This document shows positions 20,968-32,769 of a stretch of 43,455 bases of DNA, one piece after another (position 1 is the stretch's first letter; each line of letters starts with the position of its first letter). Both the position numbers and the translations under genes were made by a program. The stretch is from the NCBI GenBank assembly GCA_015501595.1, contig JADNRX010000437.1, positions 1 to 43,455 on the forward strand, given 5' to 3'. Below the pieces are notes generated by a model. That model saw only the letters and a list, made by a program, of their open reading frames with translations, did no database searches and had not been told where the DNA came from. This DNA is from Hymenopellis radicata. Its lineage: Eukaryota; Basidiomycota; Agaricomycetes; Agaricales; Physalacriaceae.

Positions 20968-22178
20968 ACTTCTACTTCTGATGTAGTCCGTATCAGGCAG
21001 GCGAGTTGCATATCAAATTGCTGCTCTTATGAACCAGCTAACGACTGCTGCTGCTTAGGCTACTCTTCATCAAAGAAATGAATAGACTTCATATCATCTC
21101 TGTCGCTGGTTATATCGCAGTGTAGTTGTTGGTAGTTGTGGTATTTTTATTTTCCACGGTGCTCACAGTTTATCAACTGCTTTTCGACGCGGTGTCTATG
21201 CCTTGTGGGCCTTCAAGGGTACCGCATTTTGTCGATCGTGGCTGTCCAGACGGGACGCTGCGATCCAGCTCGTTTCAAAACTCCTGATCAAGCTTGAACA
21301 ATAACGCCGAGCCAGGATGGATTTCGGCTCGCTCTACGCAGGTTATACACGTTGTCCGGATGGAACTACGATTTGGTCCTCCGTGAGACGTTGGGAGAAC
21401 AATGATGATTATGAAATATGCTCAGCGTTGTATAAAAGCACGGTGAAAGACGACAACCAGCTCACTTCCTTTTCCTGTCCTCTCTCCGTTCGTAGACTAG
21501 TACTACCACGTTTTCTCTTCTCTTTGTTCTGTTCGTGATATACTGGTCCTTGGCCGTCCATATCTCCTCGGTCCCTATTTACTATGTTTCATTGGCGTGC
21601 TTTGCGCTCGTGGTCCTCGACCGTGACGCGAGAGGCTATTGAATTCATAGCCAAAATAGGGACTGAGGCGTTATCGTTCAGCTATCGCCAGGATTCGTCG
21701 GACGTTTTTTCCCTGCTTTCGGCCAGGAACCTCGTAGAGCATCCGTGCCATGCTTCTCTTCTCTCGTTCCCCACGATAGTCGCCTGTTCGAGCGCGTATT
21801 ACTTCACGTGTGAGCCAATTCGTCTACAAGCTACGCATAACTACTGTCAGTTGTAATTGTGTACATAGCGCCATGCGGATAGTAAACGTCGTTAATCGAT
21901 TGCAGCTCGGAATCGATCCGCATAGCGTCCGCAAGGTCTTGGCGAGCACTGGGGCCCACACTATTCCACAGCCAATCCGATAGGCAGAGCGAAGGCTATA
22001 CTTTGTCTGCCACCTTCCCTTGGTTCAACGGAACAAATTTTGCCGGAACAATCCTAACCTTCTACGTGGCGCACTACCCGTGTCTTCGGGACGGTGTGGT
22101 ACAAATCAGATAAAAGTTTTATCTAATACAAGGCACGAACGTGCAGCACATAACGTGAGATCAGTTGAGTCTAGGCGC
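20968..22178. other. Intergenic; weak promoter-like signal and a short ORF
   Basis: TATAAAAG at 21431-21438 is followed by a pyrimidine-rich stretch and, at 21584-21856, an ATG-initiated 90-codon frame (MFHWRALRSWSSTVTREA...). The spacing resembles a fungal core promoter, but the frame has no known domain. Confidence 0.25.
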
Positions 22179-23594
22179 TTACTCCTTCGCAACGACGACG
22201 ACGCTCTTCCCCACATTATCTCCCAGCTGGATATTCCTGATAGCCAGGCCTGCACCTTCCAATCCATGTGTAATCTCCTCGCGGTACTTGATTTCCCCTG
22301 ACGCTAATTTCTGAGGAATGCTGGTATTAAACTCGGCCATCCATTGAGGACGCAAGTTGAACTCGAGGAAACCGTTGATGGAAAGACTTCGCGCGAACAT
22401 AAGCCAGAGATTCTAGGAAGCGAGGTGTCACTTTGTTGTGTACTGTCATGAGTCGCGAGACGGACCTTGAAATTCTGGCCTGTGAAGCCGTCATTGTAAC
22501 CTGTGATCATACCGCAGGCTATTACTCGGGCGAAGTTCTTCGTGCACCCAAGGGCTGCATCGAGGATTGATCCACCGACGTTATCCCAGTAACTGACCGA
22601 TAGGGTAGATCAGATGATGGTGATAATGCGCAGGGTACGACGGACTCACATGTCAAGAGGACCTTCTCTCTCTAACACCTCCAGCGTATCAGTAGTTTTA
22701 TAGTTGAAAGCTACGTCAGCTCCGATCTCTTTCAAGAACTCCACTTTGGCGTCCGAGCCTGTGGATGCGATGACCTTTAATCCATCGAGTTTGGCGAGCT
22801 GCACGACCATCCTGAGCGGGAAAGTGAGCTCTCGACTTGTCGTCACGATGGGCGGAATGCCAAACTTACGACCCAACTGCACCAGCACCCGTACTAACGA
22901 AGCTGGTGTTGCCCTTCTTCGCCTTCGCAAATTCTTTGTACCCAAAGAACGCTGTGCGACCAGGCATCCCCGCCGCGCCTACATACGCTGTCCATGGTAG
23001 CGCTTCCGCGGTTTTGATTATGGTTTCTATTCTGCGTGTAGGAATGGCTTCGGCCGGAAACACGCTGTATTCCTGAAAGTCTATATTGCAGCGTGAGTCG
23101 GGGCGACTCTGTCAACGCACGAACACCTACTGAGCTGTCCGGTAACGTGGTCGTCAACCTTGAAGTCGGAGTGATCAGAGCGCAGTACGCGTCCGATGCC
23201 ATAGTTATACAATCTGCACTGCGTAAGTTCATAGAGAAGAGTTAGTTATAAGCGACATACGGTTCGCCGGCGAAATAGGGTGGCTTTCGAATAACGATGA
23301 GTCCATATATCTATGGAACTCGCAAAAGGACCCACCGCGTAAGACTTCGTATTTGGTTCTCTCATCTTCCCGCGCTGATACGGGTCGACAGAGACGACCA
23401 ACGTTTTGACCAAGATCCCTCCATTCAGAGGAACAGAGTTCAAATCGATGGTCTGAGTGGAATCGTAGACCGTAGTCTTTCCAGGTTCAGGGTAACCTAA
23501 AGCGTGTCGATATGAGTGAAATGGGGGACTCCAGAGTGGGCTTACCTGTCGGTACTTCGTTGAAAAGGACTGCCGCGTTCGTAACTGGGGCCAT
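22179..23594 (-). CDS. MDR-family NAD(P)H-dependent oxidoreductase (alkenal/enone reductase-like)
   Basis: This is a medium-chain dehydrogenase/reductase of the leukotriene-B4 dehydrogenase / alkenal double-bond reductase type, which reduces alpha,beta-unsaturated carbonyls with NADPH and needs no zinc. The start ATG 23594 gives MAPVTNAAVLFNEVPTG. After splicing, recognisable parts include VKTLVVSVDPYQRGKM, the VFPAEA...RRIE segment, TAYVGAAGMPGRTAFFGYKE, and the Rossmann glycine motif STGAGAVGS, split by an intron and followed by VVQLAKLDGLKVIASTGSD. Next are FNYKTTDTLE, YWDNVGGSILDAAL, ARVIACGMITGYN and the C-terminal FEFNLRPQW...GLAIRNIQLGDNVGKSVV. All expected blocks are present and in order through about six introns. 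It is probably cytosolic and may act in detoxification or secondary metabolism (inference). Confidence 0.88.
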
Positions 23595-24850
23595 GGCGAT
23601 TCCTGGAGGTGTGGATGAGGGTGTATGAAGCGCTGTTTATATGAGATCGACCGGCTATTAAAAAAACCGGATATTCTTGATAATCAGGCGTAAGGATCTT
23701 CCATTTCCGGGAGAGCACTCACGAGTGGTTAAACCTAGAGCTGCGCTTTGGCAGGGTTAATAAGCAGCCACTAATCCTGAACAATCGGTCTCCGCTGCTG
23801 GACATGTCAAGATCAGCAATGGTTTGCAGCAGGTGGTCACTAACATACCGGCGAGGGGTATTCGATTAGAGCATGGTGTACAGAACACAGCAGCGCTTCC
23901 GTGAATGCCACAACTCGAAAAGGAAGTGGAACTTGTCTAATCTTCTGAGCGAATGACGCATCCAATACCGGTATTGTAGATCCTAAGTGAGATCGCGTTA
24001 GTTGGGCGGATCATCAACGATGAGTTCGACGGACATACAGCTTGCCGCGAATATACGAGCTCTAAGTAGACGACATTAGCGTGTACCGGAGCGTGGCACG
24101 TCGAAACAACGTACACCGTACAGACAAGGCAAGTGCGATTACTACACACCGGAGGGCACTTCGTTGACAAGAACGCGTTCATTTCGTATCAGCGCCATTA
24201 AGAGTGGGTGCGTATGTGTAACTAGACGACGCTTTATGTATGCCGGAGAGCGTCGCGATGAGTGTACCTGACGTGTAAAGATCTCATAACTCATAACTCA
24301 TAACTCATAGGAGGTCGACATGCAAGGTCATGCCGCCCGACTCCGCCAAGCCAGAGTGTCAGCGAGAGAAGCCCATTATCGAGTTATATTGAAGGAGGAG
24401 AACAGAAGGCGAGAGCCGACAGCGAGAATGGCTGTGTGAGGTGACTGCAACTTGAAAAGAGTCCCAATCACGTGCTGTTTGTCGTCACTAAATTAGACGC
24501 GTTGTTTGGCTACGGCTTCGGACGGAGTCGCTTCCATCCGACGTTTGTACCAAACTACTTGATCCTCTGGAATATAGGCTTTTGGCGGATAACTGGGTCC
24601 TACGCGCTATGTCAAGCTCAAGACATCCGTCCCTGTTGCGGAAGTCCTTACCTATGAATACAGTCTGTCACAGCAACGCGGAAACAAAGGACTGTGCGAC
24701 ACTCTGACACAGCCCGCAGCCTCGAGGTAGCAGCACGGAGCGTGGGAGGCAAGCAAGGGCCGAGTACGCTTTCGCTAGTAACACGTAATCCAACTTGTCG
24801 TCAGCTGAGGGCCAGCAGTTCGACAAGAAATCACCTATCCCTATTCGACA
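23595..24850. other. Intergenic region
   Basis: About 1.25 kb between two divergent genes. It contains a short tandem repeat (24283-24311). A minus frame at 24182-23937 has no recognisable domain. Nothing else is supported. Confidence 0.45.
24283..24311. repeat. Heptamer microsatellite (ACTCATA)n
   Basis: About four perfect tandem copies of ACTCATA. Confidence 0.8.
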
Positions 24851-26034
24851 ATGCCCGGCGACACTATTGCCTACCAACGAGATCACGACTTGGTTTCTGG
24901 TTTAGACTACGTGCCCTACTTCGGGATCGAAGTCGACCTCGATGACCGCAAGGCTGTCATCGAGCATTGCTGCATGCTCTACGAGAAACGCAACGACGCA
25001 CTTCGAGATCCCATATCAGGTGGCTGGTCGTTCATTGCAAACATCTCGCCCGTTTCTCGCGAGACGCCTCCACCGGACAATGCTCGTCCCTTGCCCCATT
25101 TCGCTCGCACGGGTGGTTACTTCCGGTTTACTCTGATTGAGGGACTTCAAACAATGGAGGAGTACGACACACCAACCTTCCATCATTCTCAGGTCTGGGT
25201 GGCCCAGGTAACGGGCATTCAGGACGATGGAGTACACGAGGATGATGAGGAGACTGTCGTCGTAAAGATTGTTCAAGCGTCGCTGATTCCTGCTCCCGAC
25301 GGCAACAGGAGGAATCCTTGGGAAATCAACTCCAGTGCTCGCCAACTGGCATGCTCTGAGGATTTGTTTTACGATTGCTTCCCCGGGGAGCAAGGAATCC
25401 AAATACCGTGGTACTTCGGAAAGTTTCAGGTAACTTTCATTGATGCCTTACCGACTCCGCTTACCTCTGTTGATTTAGGTTAAAATGCCCAATGGTGAGG
25501 AGGCGTACGTCCTGATCATGGAACAAATCAACGGATGTACCTTGCCAGATTGGCTAGCCACCTACGCAGCAGCCAATACAAGTGGGAAAGCGAAACGACT
25601 GCAGAGCTTGAAGGACGTAGTATGTTCGCTGGTTTTCATGCAGGTGGTGCCTTAGCTGAGTTGTTCATCAGATTCTGTCTATCCATGACGCATATGATGC
25701 GCTCAGCCAAGCAGGAATGTATCACGAACTGGGATCACTCGAGGATGTCATCATCAACACCGATAACAATGCCGTTATTATCGACTTCGCCGACACGCCC
25801 GTTTATGACACGATTGCAGAGGTAGAGGCCCGCGTGACGGCACGCACAGTTTGGGCAAAGAGTCAAGGAGAGGATATTTTGAATAACATTTTGCAGTTCT
25901 GTTGGAGTCGGTCGGGCGAGTACACCTCACAGTTCCTGGAATGGGCATCAGATGCAGAGATTGTTTCGAGGGCACCGAATTGGCATAAGCTCAAGTACAG
26001 TACTTATCTCCCCTGGGGTTTCGCAGTAGAGTAA
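24851..26034 (+). CDS. Kinase-like (probable pseudokinase) protein A
   Basis: There are three exons, starting at ATG 24851 and ending TAA 26032-26034, with introns at about 25430-25480 (GTAACT...TTTAG) and 25617-25670 (ending CATCAG). The length is about 350 residues. The order of features suggests a degenerate protein-kinase fold. ETVVVKIVQASL resembles the beta-3 strand with its Lys. YVLIMEQINGCTLPDWL resembles the hinge. A helix ILSIHDAYDALSQAG is followed by YHELGSLEDVIIN where the catalytic HRD...N loop should be, and then VIIDFADTPVYD resembles DFG. The HRD Asp is not conserved, so catalysis is doubtful. Paralogues lie at 26630-27789 and 27876-28959. I do not know a role. Confidence 0.75.
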
Positions 26035-26629
26035 ACATTATGGTTAGCAGCGAATTTCATATGCATAGAAGGCTTATTCCTGGCAGCGCTGAGTGGATTT
26101 TTTACGCTTGCGTCAACGTAGAAGATTCTCGTTGTAGAGACTTTAAACCCCCTGATGGGAAAAGGCAGTCCAAAAGGTAGCGTGTTCAGCCTCGCCTCCG
26201 TCTGGCATTCTGAGTCAGTTATCTACTGAGAGCGCCGTTGTTTGGAGGGGTAATATGTTTCGCCCTTGTGGAATGATGGGAGCTACGAGAAGAGCCTGTC
26301 CTGCAGAGTACGCGGCAACGGTTATGATACCTTTCTTGCCAGATGTTACAGATGCGTATTTTTGGACTGTGAAACTCCTCTTGAACTATTGCGTTACGCA
26401 GACCCCCTTCGACTTGTCTCGGCGTTTTCCTTCGCGTCCTAAAGCCGCAAACGCGCTTCAAGCGATAAGGCCAAGGAATGCATCACCACCTAAGCTTTCC
26501 GACGAGAATGTCTCACGGTTTGCCTCTGAGGACGGGGTGTACTGTGATGACGATCGACTGGTGCGTTTCTGGTTCATCAAGAAGGCTAAGTCTGACTGGC
26601 AAGTACATAAGCATTTCGGTACATCGTAT
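26035..26629. other. Spacer between convergent kinase-like genes A and B
   Basis: A 135-codon plus-strand frame opens at ATG 26255 (MFRPCGMMGATRRACPAEY...) and runs into the 3' end of gene B on the opposite strand. It shows no known domain and I would not call it a gene without expression data. Confidence 0.25.
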
Positions 26630-27789
26630 CTAAGTTCGTTCTCGTCCCCGTTCTCGTGCTAGCCTACGAGTGTACCAGACCTCATTCACGCCTGATGCCC
26701 ACTCCATGAACTGCGGTCCATACTCACTGCCTGATGCCATCCTATGCACAGACAAGATACTATTGACGACACATTCGCCTTGACTAGTCGCAGAACGGTT
26801 ATTGAGCTTAACTCTGGCTTTCAGCGCCTCGAGATTGTCGCATACGCGTCTGTTGGCGAAACCAATGACCACTGCCTTGTCATCATTATCGATAATGATG
26901 TTGTCGAGCGGAACATGAATGAGAAATACTTTAGCCTCGTCCAGTGGGTCGAAGGTGTCCGTGATAGACGGAAACTAGGCAGGAATCAGTGAACTTCATC
27001 AGTACGCCATGAAACGACGTACTATTCTTTGCAGTCTCTGTAAGTGCCCTTTCTTGTCATTCTCAGTCGCTTCTTTGTAGCGGTTGCACAACTCGTCCAT
27101 CCCATCCCCTTGGATGTGTTCCATAATCAGAACGTACGCCTGCTCCCCATTCGGCATTTGAACCTATCAAGAACTACGTCAGCCACACGGCGTGCCAAGA
27201 TTTTGCGAGCGTCGACTACCTCGAACTTCCCGAAGTACCACGGCACTTGAATTCCTTGGCAGGAGGACAGAGTGTGATAGATGAAGTCCTCCGAGAATGC
27301 CAGTTGGCGTGCACTGGGAGAGATACTCCAATCCTTCCTGTCGAGATCGGGAGGAGGGAGAAGTGATGGCTGGACAATCTTCAAGACCACGCTCTCCCGC
27401 TGTGCGTCATCCGGGTGAGTACCGATTCCTTCAAGGGTGGTTACGTTGGCCACCCACACCTGTGAGTTGTACGAGCTCTTTGTGATATCCTCATCCATTT
27501 GTTGGAGACCAATATCTACAGTGAAGCAGAAGTCGCCACCGTTGCGCGCAAAATGGGGAATCGATCGAGCATTGGGAGGCTCCGTCAAAGACAGCGACGG
27601 AATTTTGGCAATGAACGACCAATCCTCCGATATGGGGCGGATGTACGACAAATGACGATTGTCGTAGAGGGTCCGGAAATGCTGAGCTATATCCTCTGGG
27701 TCGTCGAATTCCGGTTCGAAATAAGGGATGTCGTCTATAGAATCAACTGGTTCTTCAAATTCGGTGGTCATCTTAGCGATGCTTGACAT
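26630..27789 (-). CDS. Kinase-like (probable pseudokinase) protein B
   Basis: ATG 27789 gives MSSIAKMTTEFEEPVD; Met 27771 is an alternative. The first exon parallels protein A throughout (WSFIAKI, IPHFARNGGDFCFT, SQVWVANVTTLEGIGTHPDD, ESVVLKIVQPSLLPPPD, SARQLAFSEDFIYH, GIQVPWYFGKFE). A 57-nt intron then leads to VQMPNGEQAYVLIMEHIQG. The last exon carries DNIIIDNDDKAVVIGFANRR, where the DFG-like Asp of protein A (IDFAD) is Gly. Both catalytic acids therefore appear lost, making this a stronger pseudokinase candidate than A. The C-terminus differs from A after MEWAS and ends in an Arg-rich tail at 26630. It may be truncated relative to A. Confidence 0.68.
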
Positions 27790-27875
27790 TCTCGAGAGGT
27801 GGTGGTGGTGGGAATGCTGTTTCAGATTCAATCTCCGCTGATTGGTACCCGTTGCAAACCACTCAAACATTGACA
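27790..27875. promoter_or_regulatory. 86-bp divergent spacer between kinase-like genes B and C
   Basis: The start codons of B (27789, minus) and C (27876, plus) face away from each other across only 86 bases, including a GGTGGTGGTGGTGGG run. Any promoter elements and both 5' UTRs must be shared or overlap the coding regions. Confidence 0.45.
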
Positions 27876-28959
27876 ATGACTTCCTCGAACGAATCCTCTC
27901 TGATTCCACCAGATGCTATTCCTGTTGGACCCCTCAAATCGTACCTAGACTTTGAGTCTCGTACTGCACTGCAGGGATACATTGAAGGCCTTCGCAAACT
28001 CCGCAAGGGACCAAAGCTCGCCACGCATCACCGCTTACGCCAGCCGATATCTCTTCCACATGTTGCCGCTCAACGTTCCATCGACGACGGAAGGATCCCA
28101 TCTCGCCCACCGCCTCGCTTTCACCAGTCTGGTGACGACGACGGACCAGGAGTCTTTGTGGGAGATCTCGTCATCCGCAGGGCGGTTCAGCACCCACCGA
28201 TAGGCGGCATTCACGTGTGGATTGCGGATGTCGTTGCCTTTGGGGACGAGAAACGCACCCCTCTGGGAAGTGTTGTCCTCAGGGTCCTTCAACAATCTCT
28301 GATGCATATTCCGCCCCGCGACGCTGAGGACACCGACAGCGGTCTGAGAGTGTTGAGCACGACTCCGCTCAGTCGTCTCGCGGAGGACTATCACATGTAC
28401 GAAGACATGAAGGAGCTGCAGGGCTCTATCATTCCTTATTGTCTTGGTTTGCATGAGGTACGCCTTTCCATGGTTGTGTGGCGTGTACGCGAAGCTCTTT
28501 AACACCGACTTGTAGATCAAGATGCGGAACGGAGAAATAGGTTGCGCACTGATTCTTGAACACATCAGTGGAGAAACACTAGATCACTGGGTCGATGACA
28601 ATAGCAACGCACCAATCCCACCATTCGACCAGGCTTGGGTGGACCAGGTTTCCGAAGATGAGGTGGATCAACGCGAGGCGCTGCTCATTGCGGAACAGGA
28701 ACGCATAGAACCGCACTCCAACATCGAAGTTCTGGAACATCCTAATGTCAAGTGGATCCAATACTTAGCAGATGCGAAACAACTGGTGATCACTCACTTA
28801 ACTATGTTTGACGTTGAACTAATTGCTCATTTCGGTTAGACACCCATTCTTTTCGACGCCCTCGACACCCTCAACAAGCGAGGCATTTTCCTTTATTTGA
28901 GCCCGGAGGACGTTATAATCACAAAAGAAGACGACAGGCCGAAGTTTGTTGAGCTGTGA
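27876..28959 (+). pseudogene. Kinase-like protein C, truncated by a retrotransposon
   Basis: ATG 27876 gives MTSSNESSLIPPDAIPVG. Exon 1 ends at LHE. A 58-nt intron leads to IKMRNGEIGCALILEHISGE (compare VKMPNGEEAYVLIMEQINGC in protein A). A second intron of about 54 nt (GTGATC...GGTTAG) leads to ILFDALDTLNKRGIFLYL and SPEDVIITKEDD. That is the position just before the DFG-like motif of protein A. Immediately afterwards the terminal repeat of the retrotransposon begins (28946), and its sequence supplies a TGA at 28957-28959. The remaining quarter of the protein is missing, and it is not found on the far side of the element. Confidence 0.75.
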
Positions 28960-29110
28960 TGTACGAGGCACGAGTATGAAGCAGCTTGAGGTCTTCGCAC
29001 CGACACGTGATGCGGTAACTCCTTCCTCTTTCGTTACCGTCATCACCTCGACGTCGACGGTGCGCGCTCGAACAGCACACCGTCGACTGGCTCCGGCTTT
29101 CGCTCTTTTC
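28946..29110 (+). repeat. Element 1 repeat A, left copy
   Basis: Identical by eye to 39626-39790 (starts TTGTTGAGCTGTGATG, ends CGCTCTTTTC). The two diverge abruptly on the right side. On the left a few extra bases also match. Confidence 0.9.
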
Positions 29111-29157
29111 TTCTCATTTAATTCCTCGTACTCTACACTACTCAGTAATTATTTCTC

Positions 29158-30733
29158 ATGGATCGCATACCGTATGACCCCGCCCTGGAAAGGTGCCCAG
29201 ATTTTGCGGGTCCAAAACACCAGCGGGCCAGGGCGTACCTCATCGCCGACGCTGCACTTGCGGACATCACCACAGACGAGGAAGCAGCCCAGCATCTCCG
29301 CGACGAGTGGACAACCGAGAACAACGAGCAGCGGACACTCTACCAGCAACAGGTGGAGGCAGACAAGGCGGTAGAGGAGCAGAGAGTGGCTCAGGAGCAG
29401 GATGCGAGGCGTCTGCAGTCGGAAGAAAAGAAGAAAAAGGAGGAGGAGGACCTGAAGGAGAAGGAGAAGGCACGAGCCGTTCTGCACCCCATTGATCGTT
29501 CCAAGGGCATCGGCGCCGCCCAGGTGCGACTCCATCCGTACGCGCGGCAGAAGATGGAAAGGCGCGAGCAATTTCCCTTGTGGTACTGCCTTTCGACGGC
29601 TTGCCGCGACGCTGCTGAGGAAGCGCGACTCATCACCGACGATACTTTCTTCGACATCACTAGGAGCAGCGACGGGAAACTCGCGTTCCTTCCCACGTCC
29701 TCTGCGCGCCCATCCAAGAATGCCATACCCGACGTTTTGCTGACGTGGGCTCAGCTCCTCGAGGCCAGGACCCTTTTCCTGCAGTCACTGCACCTGGGTA
29801 ACTTTCCTCAGTCCCATGTCGCGATGTTCTCCGAGTTTTACGCCAACATGGAGATGCACGCCTACGCGAAGCAGGAAGTGGGCAGACTCGCTCTCGTCCG
29901 TTACCATGCCCTCGCGCTAGAAGATTGGTACGACAGGAATCGCCAGGGCGATCCGTTCAACCTCGCACTCATCGATGAAGCGAGACTCCGAGAATGCAAA
30001 GAGGACATCCGCGACAAGAAGGGTCGGACCCAGGATACAGTATTCGAGCGAAAGATGTCTGAGTAAGTGGTTTGGCTGACTTGAAGGAATATTTCGCTGA
30101 CATTTTGGTTTTCTTTCTACTTCCCTGTGTCTCCCTCATCCGATTTGTTTTACGCCCATGCTACCCTTGCCCCACTGCACCCGCACCCGTATCTGCAACC
30201 CGCACCCGCACCCGCACCCGCACCCGCACCCGCACCCGCACCCGCACCCGCACCCACCCATCTGCAGAGTTGATGTCTTGAAGCGCCGCCTTGAGTCCCT
30301 CATGTCGAGCCCTTCGCACTCACTGCCGCAATCGCCTCGCAAGCGGCAGCGCTCTGATAGCATGACCAACCATCCTCCGGTGTCTCCCTCCCCGCAGAAG
30401 CGCCACGCTTCCAAAGAGTCCTTTGCTCAGTCCTTTCGTAAAGCCGACCCCGACCAGGCGACAGACCACCCATCGCGCTGCCCATTATGTCTTGGATGCT
30501 TCCGCCACAATATCAGGACCTGCGAACGCACCGTCTTGTGGGACGACAAAACCCCTGCACGTTGCAAGCGCAACGAACGTGGCCACCTCGAGAATCCCGC
30601 AGGTCAAGAGCTCTGCTCCAACTGGCAGCGTCCAAATGGTTGCACCGACAATCGCCATCCCAGCAAGCACGAATGCTCGGGATGTGGCGACCATGGTCAT
30701 GGAGCTCAGGTCTGCTCTCTCGGCCCGAAATGA
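29158..30733 (+). CDS. gag: Element 1 gag-like protein with zinc finger, spliced
   Basis: Exon 1 runs 29158-30062 and ends at a perfect GTAAGT donor. The intron 30063-30263 contains the CACCCG microsatellite and ends CTGCAG. Exon 2 (30264-30733) continues in frame as VDVLKRRLESLMSS. The N-terminal part is acidic, with a Lys/Glu-rich coiled coil (EEKKKKEEEDLKEKEKA). The middle resembles a nucleocapsid/capsid-like helical domain. The C-terminus carries Cys/His clusters (CPLCLGC, ELCSNWQRPNGC, HECSGCGDHGHGAQVC) typical of gag zinc fingers in fungal DIRS elements. Splicing gives about 457 residues. Without it, exon 1 stops at TAA 30064-30066 and the zinc finger would be orphaned. Confidence 0.75.
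30199..30253. repeat. Hexanucleotide microsatellite (CACCCG)n inside the gag intron
   Basis: About nine near-perfect tandem copies, just upstream of the CTGCAG acceptor. Confidence 0.9.
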
Positions 30734-32769
30734 GAGGGCTTTGACGCCGCTACACGCTACAGCCTGGCGTGAAGCACTGGCAGATGCAGGGTTGTCATGT
30801 AAATACCCCAATCTTGTTGATTCCATTCAGTACGGCTTCAACGTCGGCATTCCATCCATTCAGTACACCTTTTCTCCTCCGAACAAGATATCCACTCCGG
30901 TGCATCAGCAGGCATTTGCGACGGTCGTTGAGAAGGAGTTGCGCCTTCATCGCTGGCTTGGCCCTTACCCTCGACAGGTCATCGAAGAGGTTATCGGGCC
31001 ATTTCAGACATCTCCCATCTCCATGGTCCCGAAACCAGGCAAGCCTGGGAGGTTTAGACTTGTCCAGAACTTCTCTCACCCTCATCACCCCATTCCTGCG
31101 ACGACTTTACATCCTGCTATTTCCTCCATTAATTCTGCCATCGATTCTACCTTATACCCTTGTTTTTGGGGTACATTTGCTAATACATGTCGTTTGCTTT
31201 GGACACTTCCTCCTGGCTCACAAGGTGCTGTGCGTGACCTCTCTGAGGCTTATCGCATGGTACCTCTTCACCCGAATCAATGGCCGGGCGCTGTTGCACG
31301 CATCTCTGACGACGATGAATTTGGGATTGACACCTGTGATATGTTTGGTCTGGGACCATCAGCAGGGACATTTGGGCATCTTGCAGATGCGGGTGTTGAC
31401 ATCTGTCGAGCCCGTGGACTTGGCCCTCTGACGAAGTGGGTAGATGATCATTTCTGGATCCGCATTCGCACGATCTGGCTCGCAAAGGCTAACGAGATTC
31501 GACGAGAGCTTCGACAGCGAGTGGCGCGTGCGGGCGGTTTGATTCAGATTCGCGGCCGGCTCCTGTATCAAGGCGATTCATTACCTGATGGTAAGGCAGA
31601 GGAGTTTGATGATGATTTCCTTTTTCCCCTGGTAGATCATTCGAGAGACTCACCGCGCTCTGCTGATGATGCCATGTACACATATGCTTTCTGCGACATT
31701 GATGCAATTACAGATGTTCTTGGCTACATTTGGGAAGCGGAGAAGGATGTGCCGTTCTGCTTTGATCCAGTTTATTTTGGTTTTCGTTGGGATTTCGCCT
31801 GCATGATCGTCTCCGTGCCGTTAAGCAAGTGCGAGAAATACTTAGCAGCGATTCTGGAGTGGGAGCAATTGTCCACTCACTCTCTGGAGCAGGTATCAAA
31901 GCTGTATGGCAAGCTCATGCATGTCAGCCTAGTACTTGTTTCGGGACGTGCTTACTTAATCGAGTTCGAGAAGATGACGGCCGAGATAAGCCATGCGACA
32001 CCTTTTGCTTCCCACCATCCACCTAAACGTCTCGCAAGCGATCTTGCATGGTGGAAACGTCGTCTTCAATCACCAATCTCTCGCCCAATTCCTGGACCAG
32101 CAGACATCATCAATCTCGATGCCTTCTCTGACGCCAGCAGCGGCCATGGCATCGGCATTTGCATCCGCGGCTACTGGCGCGCCTACCGATTGCTCCCAGG
32201 GTGGCAAGGAGATAAAGAACGAGACATTGGCTGGGCAGAGGCAGTGGGATTCGAGATCCTTGTCAGAGTCATGGCGCCGCAGTGCAGATCAGGCCGCCAC
32301 TACAAGGTGCGGTGTTAATATATTTTGTATCAACTAGCATCCCATTCGTTCTCAGGTTGAAGGAGACAACGAAGGCGTCGTTGAGGGTTGGTGGAACGGC
32401 CGCAGCAGAAATCGCCCCACAAACGATGTTTTCAAACGCGTTCACAAGCTCCTTGAGGATGGGCAGTTCAACATACACACCCGATACATCCCAACCGACC
32501 ACAACCCCGCCGATGATCTTTCGCGAGGAAAATACTGGGACACCCGCTTCCTTCTCCCCAAGATCGACATTCCTGACGAGCTCCGCGACTTCATCGTCGA
32601 CTTCGACGCTGAACTCACACCAGCTGAGCAGCTCCATCGCAGCCTTCATGGGCGCACTACTTTCGAGCCTAAATCTCGACCCCGACGCTCAGATCGACAC
32701 GAGTGGCTCGCTAGAGAGCTTGAGAGAGAGGCCATCGAGCTCTCCAAGTTCTCCACAGCCTGGCTCTAA
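30693..32769 (+). CDS. pol: Element 1 reverse transcriptase-RNase H, with one intron
   Basis: ATG 30693 overlaps the end of gag by 41 bases in another frame. RT motifs are PISMVPKPGKPGRFRLVQNF, motif A VRDLSEAYRMVPLHP, the SAG loop in GPSAGTFGH, and motif C LTKWVDDHFW. RNase H has INLDAFSDASSGHGIGIC and WAEAVGFEIL. The frame then stops shortly after HYK. A 53-nt GT-AG intron (32303-32355) joins HYK to VEGDNEGVVEGWWNGRSRN and RYIPTDHNPADDLSRG, the remaining RNase H acidic motifs, ending TAA 32767-32769. Spliced length is about 675 residues. The enzyme would copy the element RNA into DNA. Confidence 0.85.

Noticed and set aside
30158..30290. A poly-(Pro-His) protein start
   Set aside because: The frame is the translated CACCCG microsatellite inside the inferred gag intron.
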